Below are positions 28,501-37,063 of a stretch of 58,816 bases of DNA, in pieces. How positions within the stretch are numbered: the first letter of the stretch is position 1; every line of letters starts with the position of its first letter. The stretch lies in assembly GCA_030037775.1 (NCBI GenBank), contig JASHQB010000204.1, forward strand, positions 1 through 58,816. Reading direction: 5' to 3'. The position numbers and the translations under genes are program-made. Under the pieces are notes generated by a model. The model had not been told where the DNA came from and did not search any database. It saw nothing but the letters and a program-made list of their open reading frames with translations. This DNA is from Candidatus Acidiferrales bacterium (GTDB lineage Bacteria; Acidobacteriota; Terriglobia; Acidiferrales; UBA7541).

Positions 28501-29832
28501 GCCGTCGCCTTGGGTGCAGTCGTTGGGCATCGGCAGGTACTGGTTCCACAGAGTTTGTATTACAGGGTTGATGCCCAACCCCCGAGGATCGCATGCACTG
28601 CCGTTTGGGCAGATCGTCGTCGGAATCGTGGCACCCGGCGTGTACCCGTTCGCCGCCGTCACTTGACAGCCATGCGTCACCGGTCCACAGCCGGGGTCCA
28701 CTGTCGGAGTGGGGTTCAGGTTGATGGTCTCACCATCGAGGTGGATGATGCCCGCTCGCAGAGACGGCAACGGGAAAGCACGCTCGAATTCCTCCGCTTG
28801 CGGGTAGCGAAAGCCCTCGTAATTGCCAAAGATAAACCAGTTTCCGCCGAGGAAATTCGAGTGCGGAATCTCTCCGCCCGAAGACACGCCAAAGCGGCTG
28901 AAATGTGAACTCGGTTGCGCTGTCCCCGTGCTGTTGTTGTCCCAGGTGTTCGCGCCAACGAAATTGTTGTCCAGGTAGTACTCATACACCGAACCATGCA
29001 GCGTCTTCGTCCCGCGCTTGGTCACTAACTGCATTTGGCTGCCACCGCCGCCATTGAAGTCGGCCGTCTGGTTCGCGGTCGATATTTTGAATTCTTCAAC
29101 ACTCGCCACCGGAATCGGAACCACCGCCGAGGGCGTTGGGCTGGCGGTCTGCGTGTGCATGAGAGCTGCCCCACCTGCTATGTCCGAACCGAAGCTCCTG
29201 ACGTACGTGCCGTTGTCGCCGCTCATGTCGTCAGTGGCGTACCCACCGTCCAACTGGAAGGAGTTTTGATCCATTGCCTCTCCGCCCGTACTGCCATTGA
29301 TGTTCTGGCCGGGCGAAAGAATGGCCAAAGTGGACGCATCGCGGCCCTGGTTGGGTAAGTTAAGAATGATCGCGCCGCTTAGCGTCGTGCCAACGGTCGG
29401 GGTCATCGTCTGTAGGTCGGCGCCGGGAGTTTCGGTCACGGTCACGGTGGTCGAGACCGAACCAACTTGCAACTTGGCGTTGACGGTCAACTGGAGACCG
29501 ATTTGCACGACCTGGTTGGAAATAGCCGTTGTCGAGAAGCCCGTCTTTGAAACGGAGATATCATAGTTTCCGGGGTCAACGTCAGCGAAGACGTAGCGCC
29601 CCGCGCCGTCCGTCGTTGTCGTGCGTGCCGCGCCTGTTGTTTTCAGCACGATCGTCACAGTAGCGCCGGGTACAGCAGCGTTGGTATTGTCGACCACGCT
29701 GCCGATGATCGTGCCCGTGCTCGCCGACTGTGCCGAAGCAAGGCCAGCCGATATGCCTAACGCCAAAGCCAGAGCAAAAACGCAAAAAAGGAATTTAAAA
29801 GCAACGCGCTCCAACCGCAACGAATTACGCAT
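25585..29832 (-). CDS. TonB-dependent receptor with carboxypeptidase-regulatory-like domain (Oar-type), 1415 aa
   Basis: Very large outer-membrane receptor of the kind abundant in Acidobacteriota. A signal peptide (residues ~1-34, ending SAGLASAQ) precedes a carboxypeptidase-regulatory-like beta-sandwich (about residues 39-125: GSVVDNTNAAVPGATVTI ... YDISVSKTGF). A plug-like region follows and then a long barrel rich in aromatic Asn/Gly/Tyr repeats, ending in the C-terminal strand LQLGLSLNW. Such proteins are thought to import oligosaccharides or peptides with TonB energy; no SusD-like partner is present. The start ATG has GGAGG 8 bases upstream. Ligand unknown. Confidence 0.92.
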   Translation of the reverse strand: MRNSLRLERVAFKFLFCVFALALALGISAGLASAQSASTGTIIGSVVDNTNAAVPGATVTIVLKTTGAARTTTTDGAGRYVFADVDPGNYDISVSKTGFSTTAISNQVVQIGLQLTVNAKLQVGSVSTTVTVTETPGADLQTMTPTVGTTLSGAIILNLPNQGRDASTLAILSPGQNINGSTGGEAMDQNSFQLDGGYATDDMSGDNGTYVRSFGSDIAGGAALMHTQTASPTPSAVVPIPVASVEEFKISTANQTADFNGGGGSQMQLVTKRGTKTLHGSVYEYYLDNNFVGANTWDNNSTGTAQPSSHFSRFGVSSGGEIPHSNFLGGNWFIFGNYEGFRYPQAEEFERAFPLPSLRAGIIHLDGETINLNPTPTVDPGCGPVTHGCQVTAANGYTPGATIPTTICPNGSACDPRGLGINPVIQTLWNQYLPMPNDCTQGDGLNYCGYKGSIALPESSNFGVVRIDHDFAQNWHFNATYHYYKLQNTVSDQWDIGGFFPGDTLGQYAAIRQKPQEPWLYTAGLMTNVSSNVTNDVHFSYTRNWWAYADPGGPPNVAGFPAALEIGGENNGGDPIDDPIFGPYNTDNQSDRTRYWDGHDSMYRDDVTWIKGNHLFQLGGTYQRNVDTHNRNDNGAQTNTFEQYEVGAGVTNNVVADYNMDLSSVTPTGITGFSDVNTYQNLYSMALGIVQETHGLYTRGLGSLSTGLPLNARPAGDCAIPGVPATADCTNSPPLTDTSLIPTYNLYWTDSWHMKPTLSLNYGLGYTVEMPAYSTNGGVQTVMVDQNDQIVSTMEYLNNEKQAALQGEAYAPLIGFAAIRNVQDHSKYPYNPFYGGLAPRVGFAWNLRPDTVVRAGYARIYGRLNGVDPVLVPMLTPGLLQPAACGGPTNTGTCGTAANPTTALNAFRVGAQADGVNAPLPPPSANLPQPWYPGFNDVAAGAGETIDPNFRPDRSDEFTVSVQHQFGPRILAEAGYIGRVIGDESEYYSLSNVPYMTTEAGQNFANAWAQTMVATNYGTNVPAATSAGYAAYLNGLSPQPFFESALGGHTSNYCTGNFPGGITGLTSCTAEFVAQNSASGNMQASSAYNAWNSVSTGGFWVFNGQSGVRTSVSDPIAATCQTATGIGCSGQLPSIDTTVSNGYGNYNAGYLQLNFTDWHGLTMKTSFQYSNALGTVNVVQASSQFTTVDPWNQQNMYGPQTYNEKFNFNFFINYAEPFYKSQQGLIGHLLGGWTFSPLFTYGSGFPIELGTSTGADDGTFGEGNPGYVGSEENGIITQDLNYSGTEKRATGMNCGNIGPGYNVFSNPDATCPGAGVFGDPVRLPILGYDGQIGGGGPLKGLPFWNLDMGINKNVKVTEKFSGTMYFDFTNVLNHMQPNDPSLNIFSPASWGVLGGGGFLQGNTPRQLQLGLSLNW

Positions 29833-30475
29833 CGAAATACCTCCGCCTCAATCGCAAATTTGAGAGTGCTGACTGGATCCAGATCCCAGTCACTCGGACT
29901 GGAATGCACGCCCCGGACTCCTACGTCTGCCAGACCTATCGCAACGGGAGGTCCAAACTCAAACCCTGCATTTACAGCTGCTTAGGGCGAGGTTGATCTG
30001 TCACAATTATGAGTTTACGGATGGCTTTTTAGCGAATCGTGAAGTACAAGACTCACTTCCCACGCCTTAGGTGAGTTCTCACGTCAGGAATCGAACATAT
30101 GGGCACTAGATTTCCGAATTTCACATCAAATGAGAGAAATGCGCACCGAATCCCATATTTGGGAGGACGGAAAGCCGAGTGAGCGGAAGCGTCTGAGAAG
30201 TACAGGTGGATGGGCTCGAGGCCTTTCTGATGGCAGACACAACTCGGTTCTAGCGGATCTTGGGGGGAATGCCCGATCGGCGGGGCTCCTCGTTCGCGAA
30301 GCGCAGCGAGGCAGAGAATCGGAGATGGTCAAATGCAGCCGCACCGGATCGCCTGCTCGATCCGCGAGGGCTATTCTGGTTTACTTGTCATCTCGATTTT
30401 TTCGAGACGTCAGGATCAGCGCCAGTCGTGACAAGCAGATCGGCACCATTGTTCGTTTCCTCGGTGCGTTCGGTC
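29833..30475. other. Long intergenic region upstream of the TonB receptor
   Basis: 643 bases between the receptor start and the TetR stop (both minus). It contains a short palindrome TCCCA-TATT-TGGGA at 30151-30164 and an ACTCAC...GTGAGT pair near 30050. Neither has a known meaning. Open frames crossing it are not protein-like. No promoter could be called with confidence. Confidence 0.5.
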
Positions 30476-31066
30476 CTATGGCTTTAGGGTGTCCAAGAAT
30501 CTGCATAACGCCTCTCCCGACTGAATCATCAGCTGCGCGTCCCGGGTATTCCTCATTGTGCCCCAAATTCCCATCTGACAGGCCACGATCAGCGCCGCCA
30601 CTTCCTTGGTCGCAACGCTTTTCTTGACTTTTCCTCGCTGCTTTCCGCTCTCGAGCGCATCCACTATCGCTTTGCGCTGCCGTTCGTAACTCCTCTTGAT
30701 TCGCATGCGAAACTCTTCATCAAGCGGCGACATTTCCTGGGCCAGATTGTTTAGCGGACAGCCTTGCGAGACCATCTCCGTACTCGCCAAGTCTTCCCGA
30801 ATATTGCGGCGAAACATCGCCTTGAGGGTCTCTATCGGATCACCCGCCTCCTTCAAGGGATCGATCCATCGCGGATTGCCCGATGGCTGAATCACCTCTT
30901 CTACGATCGCATAACCCAGCTCTGCTTTGCTCTTGAAGTAGTGGAAAAGGGCTCCCTTGGTGGCCCCGGACTTCTCCGCAATGTGGTTTAGGCTCCCACC
31001 CTGGAACCCGTTTCTATAGAACTCTTCGAACGCGGCCTGGAGAATTCTGTCGCGCGTGTTGTCCAT
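30476..31066 (-). CDS. TetR/AcrR-family transcriptional repressor
   Basis: 196 residues. The N-terminal helix-turn-helix is unmistakable: RDRILQAAFEEFYRNGFQ..SLNHIAEKSGATKGALFHYFKSKAEL (shown in parts). The C-terminal ligand domain resembles the TetR_C6 group, with a Cys in SQGCPLNNLAQEM, a pattern common in regulators sensing small electrophiles or quaternary compounds. It begins 35 bases after the secreted-protein gene 31102-31887 on the same strand, so the two form an operon. The operator-like palindrome in that operon's promoter suggests autorepression. Confidence 0.93.
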   Translation of the reverse strand: MDNTRDRILQAAFEEFYRNGFQGGSLNHIAEKSGATKGALFHYFKSKAELGYAIVEEVIQPSGNPRWIDPLKEAGDPIETLKAMFRRNIREDLASTEMVSQGCPLNNLAQEMSPLDEEFRMRIKRSYERQRKAIVDALESGKQRGKVKKSVATKEVAALIVACQMGIWGTMRNTRDAQLMIQSGEALCRFLDTLKP

Positions 31067-31101
31067 TGCCGGATGACTCCTGGTTCTCTCCCATCATACC
31101 C

Positions 31102-31887
31102 TCACTTCGCCAATATAGAAGTGCCGTCGGACCACCTCGGTACCAGGATATAGAATACGCGCATTGCGGGCAGCTTCTGGTCCAGCGGAGTTTCATGTCC
31201 CGGCTGTGGAAACCAGTATGAACTAGTCCCCAGCGGCACGTGCGGCAGCCACCCTCCCCACTCCGGGTCGCCTTTCCTGGTCCCGACGAAAAACATCAAA
31301 TGCGAAAAGAAGTTGGTAGGGGGGACATCGCCAAGATATGACCCCTTGGCCATCATGTAGCCCATGGCTCCTGGTTCCAGAGGGGGTATTTCTTTCTTCG
31401 CGTACGCTGCCTGAAGACCGGTGAGGCGATCTTCATCCGAATAAACTCCAGCTAGCGTCATTTGTGTCAACTTGTATTCAATGGGCAGGATGGACCGCAC
31501 CGCGCCGGGATTGAGGCAATCCGCTCCTCTTATCTTCGGATTCCAAACCTCTGGAAAATCAATGCTGCCGGTCCAGCCTCGCTCTACATTGCAGACAAAG
31601 CCGTTCGTACCCTCCACCGCCGTTTCCCATCCATGGCGCGTCAGAACTAACACAGTGGCATCCTTTGAAATAGAATCCGGTCCCGCCGAGCGAGCCAGTG
31701 CGATTTCTGCATTTCGATCCATCAAATACTCTTCAATCGGAGCCATTTTCGAGTACTTCTGCCTCAGATCCGTTGGTGATTGTCCCTTGGCCCCTGTCGT
31801 TACCAAAATTAGCAATGCAAAGGCCCCCGCCACGATTCTCCCCACGGTTCTTCCTGCAGTTTTCTTCGTCATGTCTAAGAGCTCCAT
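31102..31887 (-). CDS. Secreted protein of unknown function, TetR-controlled
   Basis: 261 residues. The ATG at 31887 (GGGAGAAGCAACC upstream) starts a protein with a hydrophobic export segment at about residues 17-37 and then a mostly polar domain. Recognisable features are PIEEYLMDRNAEIALARSAG, a WNPKI segment, two Cys (FVCNVE, ADCLNPG) that could form a disulfide, and a C-terminal LPAMRVFYILVPRWSDG. I do not recognise a named family. The frame is open to 31956 but that stretch covers the promoter. Upstream partner of the tetR gene and very probably the main target of that repressor. Confidence 0.7.
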   Translation of the reverse strand: MELLDMTKKTAGRTVGRIVAGAFALLILVTTGAKGQSPTDLRQKYSKMAPIEEYLMDRNAEIALARSAGPDSISKDATVLVLTRHGWETAVEGTNGFVCNVERGWTGSIDFPEVWNPKIRGADCLNPGAVRSILPIEYKLTQMTLAGVYSDEDRLTGLQAAYAKKEIPPLEPGAMGYMMAKGSYLGDVPPTNFFSHLMFFVGTRKGDPEWGGWLPHVPLGTSSYWFPQPGHETPLDQKLPAMRVFYILVPRWSDGTSILAK

Positions 31888-31927
31888 GGTTGCTTCTCCC
31901 TTCCAGGAACGCACAAACGTTCGCCTG

Positions 31928-31956
31928 AAGATACCGACTGGTCGGTATGCTGTCAA
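31928..31956 (-). promoter_or_regulatory. Strong promoter with embedded TetR operator
   Basis: On the minus strand: -35 TTGACA (31951-31956), an exact 17-base spacer and -10 TATCTT (31928-31933). The operator ATACCGAC-TG-GTCGGTAT (31931-31948; perfect 8-base arms) fills the spacer and overlaps the -10, the classic arrangement for TetR repression. It lies 41 bases before the start of the secreted-protein/tetR operon. Confidence 0.8.
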
Positions 31957-32031
31957 CGCGTTTTTATGCCTGATGGTCCTTCGGGCCGCGCGAAATCCAA
32001 CAATCTCGCCGGCGGAATTAGCTTCCTTTAT

Positions 32032-33870
32032 TTATTTCATCACCACAGCATTATTTTGAGTGAGCATCAGGGAGTTCGCTCCCGCCTTCAGATTCACCGG
32101 CTGGCCCCAGAAGAGCGACTGCTTGTTGTAGACCGCGGAAATCATCAGGTAATACGTGCCGGCAGGAACGCCGGAAAAAACTGCTTTGCCGCTTGCGTCC
32201 GCGCGGATCGCGGCGGCGGCATCGGCGTTGAGAACGGACACCATTTTCTGACAGTCAGGTGTTCTTTGACCGCACGCGTTGCCAAAGACTTTGTACGCCG
32301 AAGTGCCCGGTGGAACTGAGACGCCGGACCTGGCGATGGCGGCTGCAAAACTTTCTCTTAACAGAACGTAAGGATGGCCCGAAAGAGGGTTCTGTGCTCC
32401 TGCCTGTGGCGGAAATATGCTGAGAACAGACAACACTGCGTTGCCCGTTGGCGCACCGGGTGTGGAAAGACGCGTATTCGCGGAACCCGAACTGGCCGCA
32501 GGAGTGGAGCCTGCCGGGGCATTCACTCCAGAAGCCGTCGCCGGAACAGCGACCGACGGAACGTCTCCCGGCGAAAGGACTGCGAGATTACATGTCGCAT
32601 CGAGTGGAGCGAAGGTGAAGTCGTCGTTGTCGTTCTGCCCGATGATTCTTCTGCCTTCGACAAGATATGAACCTGAGCCGGGGTTGAGAGTGTTGTTCGA
32701 TTGAAGAACCATCGTCAGCGGATGGTCCGGCGCCTCGACCTTCACAACCGCCTGCCTTCCATCGGCGATAACCGTGTAAGGATAAGCGCGCGCGGCGTCC
32801 GGTCCGCAGCCGAGTATCGCCGACTCGGGATAAAAGCCCACGCTGAAGCCTGTCGACGCCGCATAAGTGCCGTTCATACGAAGACCCGCCGGAGTCGGCG
32901 GGGCATTTTGGTCGCCCAACATTCCTTCCAGCATATTCTTTTCCATTCCGACCACGCCGGGGCCCGCGCCTTTGGAACTAAGGTTCGGACGCGGGCACGT
33001 GCGTGTTACGCGCTGATACTCGTAGATGGTGGCCTGCTGGCCGGAGTTCGTGTAGCCCTCGCCAACGCCCGCGGAGACCAATCCGTTCACGGTTACCGAG
33101 CCGGTGCCGGTGAGCGTGTCACCGTTCCCGTACAGAACAATATTCGCCGGCGTGCTGGAGATGGTGAGCACCGCGCGATTGTTCACGATCGCGATCGTGT
33201 AAGCATGCGAATCGGGGCGCATGTCCGCGCAACTGACAGCCACCGATGCTTCGCTGAATTCCAGCCGCCACTGCCCGTCCCCAACAAACACGCCTGCCAT
33301 CTGCGGCCCAGTGACTTCCTTGCCGACAACTCCGGGAGCGACCGAGCTGAGCAGGCCGTTGACGTTGGGCATCAGCGAATCCATCAGGCCGTTTCCGAGG
33401 CACACGGATGATGGCCGCCCTGCGGCGACGCATCGTCTCATGGCGTGCGTTGCCGGATCCTCGGCAGGTTGCGGTGCCGGTGCGCCGGCTGCATAGGGGT
33501 TGCCTTGTTCGGCGCGCTTGAAAGCCGCGTCCTGCTGGTCCTGGATCTTCTTGTTGAACGCCTGCGCTTTAGCGACATCCTGAGCCGACGGCTGCTTACA
33601 CGTCGGCAGCAGTTTCTTCAAACTGCCCCGGGACTCGTAGGTGTACTTCATTAAACCATTGGGCAGAATCGTATCCGGATGCCCGACCATACAGTTCGAG
33701 GTGTCCGAAGTGTCGCGAATGTTGCAGTTCTCAATATAGATTCGTTCTCCGTTGCATACGTAGGTGACCCCAGTCTGGATGTTTTGTGCGGAGGCAATGG
33801 CCGCGGAGAAGAAGCTGGCCATCGCCGCTATCATCGCAAGTGCCACCCCTGTCGGCCTTGGAATTTTCAT
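32032..33870 (-). CDS. Secreted Cys-containing repeat protein of unknown function
   Basis: 612 residues. The signal peptide is clear (ATG at 33870, AGAGGAAG upstream; hydrophobic to about residue 28, SAAIASAQ). After it come a short Cys-rich region (VCNGERIYIENCNIRDTSDTSNC), a charged helical stretch, and two similar beta-rich modules. Each of these contains a sequence like MAGVFVGDGQWRLEFSEASVAVSCADMRPDSHAY or MNGTYAASTGFSVGFYPESAILGCGPDAARAY (parts shown). A C-terminal carboxypeptidase-regulatory-like fold (GKAVFSGVPAGTYYLM) ends it. It is the last gene of a three-gene operon with the membrane protein and the propeller. I know no named family. Confidence 0.75.
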   Translation of the reverse strand: MKIPRPTGVALAMIAAMASFFSAAIASAQNIQTGVTYVCNGERIYIENCNIRDTSDTSNCMVGHPDTILPNGLMKYTYESRGSLKKLLPTCKQPSAQDVAKAQAFNKKIQDQQDAAFKRAEQGNPYAAGAPAPQPAEDPATHAMRRCVAAGRPSSVCLGNGLMDSLMPNVNGLLSSVAPGVVGKEVTGPQMAGVFVGDGQWRLEFSEASVAVSCADMRPDSHAYTIAIVNNRAVLTISSTPANIVLYGNGDTLTGTGSVTVNGLVSAGVGEGYTNSGQQATIYEYQRVTRTCPRPNLSSKGAGPGVVGMEKNMLEGMLGDQNAPPTPAGLRMNGTYAASTGFSVGFYPESAILGCGPDAARAYPYTVIADGRQAVVKVEAPDHPLTMVLQSNNTLNPGSGSYLVEGRRIIGQNDNDDFTFAPLDATCNLAVLSPGDVPSVAVPATASGVNAPAGSTPAASSGSANTRLSTPGAPTGNAVLSVLSIFPPQAGAQNPLSGHPYVLLRESFAAAIARSGVSVPPGTSAYKVFGNACGQRTPDCQKMVSVLNADAAAAIRADASGKAVFSGVPAGTYYLMISAVYNKQSLFWGQPVNLKAGANSLMLTQNNAVVMK

Positions 33871-33896
33871 AGCTTTTCTTCCTCTGAAATAAAAAT

Positions 33897-34664
33897 TTAC
33901 GTCCGTGCAGCCGATTTGAATGCGCCAAGAGCGAGCACTGCAGATGCAGCGAGGAGGACGATGAGCATCGCGCTCCACGAAAAAGGATTGGTCCCGGCAG
34001 CTTTGGCTATATCGCTAAAAACTGAGTGTTCATTTGCGAAGATCATGATGAGGCCGGTCACGATGTACGCGAGCGGCGCAGCATTCAGATACTTCGACCA
34101 GGAAGCGCGAAGAAAGGGCGCAACAAACGGCGCGGCAATCGCGACGAGGCCCAGGAAAGAGAACAGCCCGTGATTGGCGCCAGGGGTCGCTATGCTTTCG
34201 ATATCCTTGAAATTCGTGCCAAGCAGACTCCAAAAAGTGAACGAGAGTTTGCCGCCGCCCGTGTCAACGCCCGCCGCCGGGAAGAAGAACCAGGCGATCC
34301 ACACCAGCACTGCGCTGCCGAGGGGTACGGCGCCCATGCGCGCCGCCAGCGCTCCCACCCCTTGCTGCGCGAGTTTCGCGGCTTCCTTGCCGCGCTCTTG
34401 CGCAACGCCGCTCAGTTGATTCATGCGCTCCTTCGCCATCTGGTGGGAGTCCACAGCCGTGATGGCAGCGATCGCACCCGAGGCGTCCAGCTCGACGTCT
34501 ACTGTCATGTTTGCCGTGGGCGCCACCGGAGATTTCCACACGTTTTCCAGCGCGAAAAACCGCTGCTCGCCATTGACGAAAATAATTCCCGGATTGCTAT
34601 CCGGAATCTTGATCACCGTGCCTCTCGTTTTCGCTTGTGCCCGCGCTGTGCCTGTTGCGTTCAT
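33897..34664 (-). CDS. Polytopic membrane protein of unknown function
   Basis: 255 residues. A small N-terminal beta-domain (~residues 12-70; RGTVIKIPDSNPGIIFVNGE) precedes an Ala/Gln-rich helix (QMAKERMNQLSGVAQERG) and then five hydrophobic stretches, so the protein spans the inner membrane several times. The ATG at 34664 has AAAGGAG upstream. The middle gene of the operon, 26 bases from the downstream gene. The GKLSFTFW-LGTNFKDIES segment between helices is unrecognised. No catalytic motif is apparent. Confidence 0.7.
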   Translation of the reverse strand: MNATGTARAQAKTRGTVIKIPDSNPGIIFVNGEQRFFALENVWKSPVAPTANMTVDVELDASGAIAAITAVDSHQMAKERMNQLSGVAQERGKEAAKLAQQGVGALAARMGAVPLGSAVLVWIAWFFFPAAGVDTGGGKLSFTFWSLLGTNFKDIESIATPGANHGLFSFLGLVAIAAPFVAPFLRASWSKYLNAAPLAYIVTGLIMIFANEHSVFSDIAKAAGTNPFSWSAMLIVLLAASAVLALGAFKSAART

Positions 34665-34746
34665 CGTTCATCTCCTTTGTACATGCGAATTGTCGGACCC
34701 TCGAGCCTCATGAATTGAAAGCCAGCGCGCCATCGCGCCCCATCCC

Positions 34747-36918
34747 TTAGTGATTTGCTGCCACCGCAGTGCCGCCGCCAAGCAGGCTGCTGACGCTTGT
34801 GCTTGACGACGCAGTGATGCTGTAGCGCTTCAGCCCGGTGTTGTCTTGCGTGAGGATTTCCAGCGTGCCGTCGGGTTCCATCTCCCATGTCCCCTGTGCC
34901 CAGCCGGCGGAGGATTTAAAGCCATCGAGTACCGGCTGCCCATCCACAAAAAGACGGAAGCCCTGTGCATTCTTGTTGTCGTCGAAGAAGACGTGGTTCC
35001 CGTCGGGGGAGAAGGTTAGGTTTTCGTAGACGGGATTGCGCCCGAAGTACGCAAACTTGCCGTCCACACAGAGCCCGTACGTGTCCGGGCCGGAGGGATT
35101 CGCCAGACCGCAGAAGTAAGCCATGTGGCTGCCGTTCCAGAGCTTTCCGGCTTGGTTTCCATTACCGATCCAAGTGTAAGCAGTCTGCGGCACGTCATCC
35201 TCGAACGCGGTAAAGCTACTGCGCCCCTGCATCAGGAAGGCGTAATGCGCGCCGTCGGGGGAGTAGGCGAATGCCGAAGTTCGTGACGTCGGCGGGTTAC
35301 CGGCCAGATTGAGCGGCTGGCCATCGAGAGTCAATCCAAGTCCCGCAGCCGCGACGTGATCTCCCGTAGGAGCGATCACCGGCTGCTGACCGCCGTCCGG
35401 CAGTTGCGATTCCTGGTCGCCTATGACGAGATAGTTCCTGCCATTAAACCCCACGTAAACGGGTTTGGAGGAATCTGCCGTAAATCCCACAAAGCCAATC
35501 GTTCCGTAATCGAGGCCCCTTTTGCCGTCGGCAAAAACGTACATCTTGTTCGTGACACCAGTGCAGAGTGCGGCGTAGTGTTTTCCGTCTGGACTGAAGT
35601 AGATTTGCCCGATTTGGCCACCACCGCCTGTTCTCGGCCTGACGATTTCGCTGCCGGGAACCTTCTGGCCGTTTACGGCGAGATACCACGCTTCCTGGAG
35701 CACGCCGCCCCGGCCACCATTGCTGAGGTAGGCGGCCATTACCGCCATGTTCCCAACGGGCGGGATCGCCAACACGATTCGCGTGGCGGTCAATAGCGGT
35801 TTGCCGTCAAGGAAGAGCGTCTGGCCCTGGCCCTGGCGGATGCCGACGGTGTAGAGATGCTTGCTGTCGGCGCTCCACTGGGGAGAGCCGCCGGGGAGGG
35901 AGGAACGTCTTCCGTTCACAACGAGCTGCTGCCCCGCGTTGGGTACAGGCGGATACGAATCGACGAGCATGGCAAAATTGTCGCCGTCGGGGCTCCAGGT
36001 CATGCTTTGCGGGTTGAAGTCCCCGAGACGCAGCTCGATCTTGCCGTCGAACACGACGCGGATGTAGGTGTCTCCTCCATTGCCAGTGGTCGTCATGGTG
36101 TAGAAGAAATGGCGGCTGTCGGGAGAGAAATAAACGTTGCACGTATAGTTGGAGTTGACTTGCGGGCCGCCGCCGACCTGCTTGCCATCGACCATGACGC
36201 TGAATTGCTCGCTGGCAATGCCGCAATAGCCGAAGTGGTTGCCATCCGGACTAAACGAAACCGGCTGATATTGATTGCCGCCAAAAGTGTCAAACACCGG
36301 ACCCGCAACGCCGTCATAGATGATTTGCAGACGGCTGCCGCTGTGCGCGAGCGTCGCCGCATGAACGCCATGAGGGCTCACTTGAAATGAATTGCCCTCT
36401 GCATAGGGGGCGAGAAGCGTTGCCTCCACTTTGATTCCCGCCGGCGGCGTGAAGGGCTTATCCACATTGATCCCAGCCCCTGTGGATGCTCCGTTGGCAG
36501 GCTGTGCGCCTCCCGGTCGCGCTGTTGTCGCTGCGGCGGAATTAGTCCCTGACCCGGCGGTAGCGGGCGCACACGGGCTTGCGCTCGCCGCTGCCGCCTT
36601 TTTCTTGTGAAAGAGTCCGCTAAGACTCTTCATTGTAGACTCTGCGCTGTTAGCGGTTGAATTGACGGAATTCGATACTTGATTGGCATCGTTTGAGATT
36701 TGCGCGGCTTCGCCGGTGTTTTTACCGTTCTTGGCCGTATTGGAAGCCGTGCTAGCAGCGGAATTCGCAGCGCCGGCCGTGTTCGCGGGCGCCGTCGCAG
36801 GGCAGGGTTGTGGCTGGGCTTGCCCTTGTGCTTGCGCAAAGGCGGTGCCACCTGCCATTCCCAGCGCCGCTATCGCCAGTGAGAGTGTTGCATTTCGCAG
36901 AAGCACATTGATCTTCAT
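34747..36918 (-). CDS. Secreted WD40/TolB-like beta-propeller protein
   Basis: 723 residues. Signal peptide residues 1-~28 (GGTAFAQA), then ~130 residues of low-complexity Ala/Asn/Ser/Thr sequence with a short Lys-rich stretch (LFHKKK). A long propeller follows with repeated F-SPDG-H or W-SPDG blades (FSPDGNHFGY, YFSPDSRHFFY, WSPDGDNFAML, YFSPDGKHYAAL, FSPDGNHVFF) and recurring VDGK segments. It resembles TolB-type propellers but lacks an obvious partner. First gene of the operon and next to the divergent sigma-factor gene; envelope sensing is possible but unproven. Confidence 0.8.
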   Translation of the reverse strand: MKINVLLRNATLSLAIAALGMAGGTAFAQAQGQAQPQPCPATAPANTAGAANSAASTASNTAKNGKNTGEAAQISNDANQVSNSVNSTANSAESTMKSLSGLFHKKKAAAASASPCAPATAGSGTNSAAATTARPGGAQPANGASTGAGINVDKPFTPPAGIKVEATLLAPYAEGNSFQVSPHGVHAATLAHSGSRLQIIYDGVAGPVFDTFGGNQYQPVSFSPDGNHFGYCGIASEQFSVMVDGKQVGGGPQVNSNYTCNVYFSPDSRHFFYTMTTTGNGGDTYIRVVFDGKIELRLGDFNPQSMTWSPDGDNFAMLVDSYPPVPNAGQQLVVNGRRSSLPGGSPQWSADSKHLYTVGIRQGQGQTLFLDGKPLLTATRIVLAIPPVGNMAVMAAYLSNGGRGGVLQEAWYLAVNGQKVPGSEIVRPRTGGGGQIGQIYFSPDGKHYAALCTGVTNKMYVFADGKRGLDYGTIGFVGFTADSSKPVYVGFNGRNYLVIGDQESQLPDGGQQPVIAPTGDHVAAAGLGLTLDGQPLNLAGNPPTSRTSAFAYSPDGAHYAFLMQGRSSFTAFEDDVPQTAYTWIGNGNQAGKLWNGSHMAYFCGLANPSGPDTYGLCVDGKFAYFGRNPVYENLTFSPDGNHVFFDDNKNAQGFRLFVDGQPVLDGFKSSAGWAQGTWEMEPDGTLEILTQDNTGLKRYSITASSSTSVSSLLGGGTAVAANH

Positions 36919-37063
36919 GTCTCTTCCCCCCCGCTCCGGCGGACGGCCTCTGGCGCACGCCCGCCTCGTTGCGGCAAAATGCCGCCAGTGTTAGAGTCTG
37001 GGTCACGCAGGGCTGCCCCTGCAGACCAACAAAATCTTATTTTTGACTGCTTGTTACTGTGCA

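Noticed and set aside
30130..30627. 165-codon open frame on the plus strand
   Set aside because: Overlaps the TetR gene end and is Arg/Ser/Pro-rich; likely chance in GC-rich DNA.
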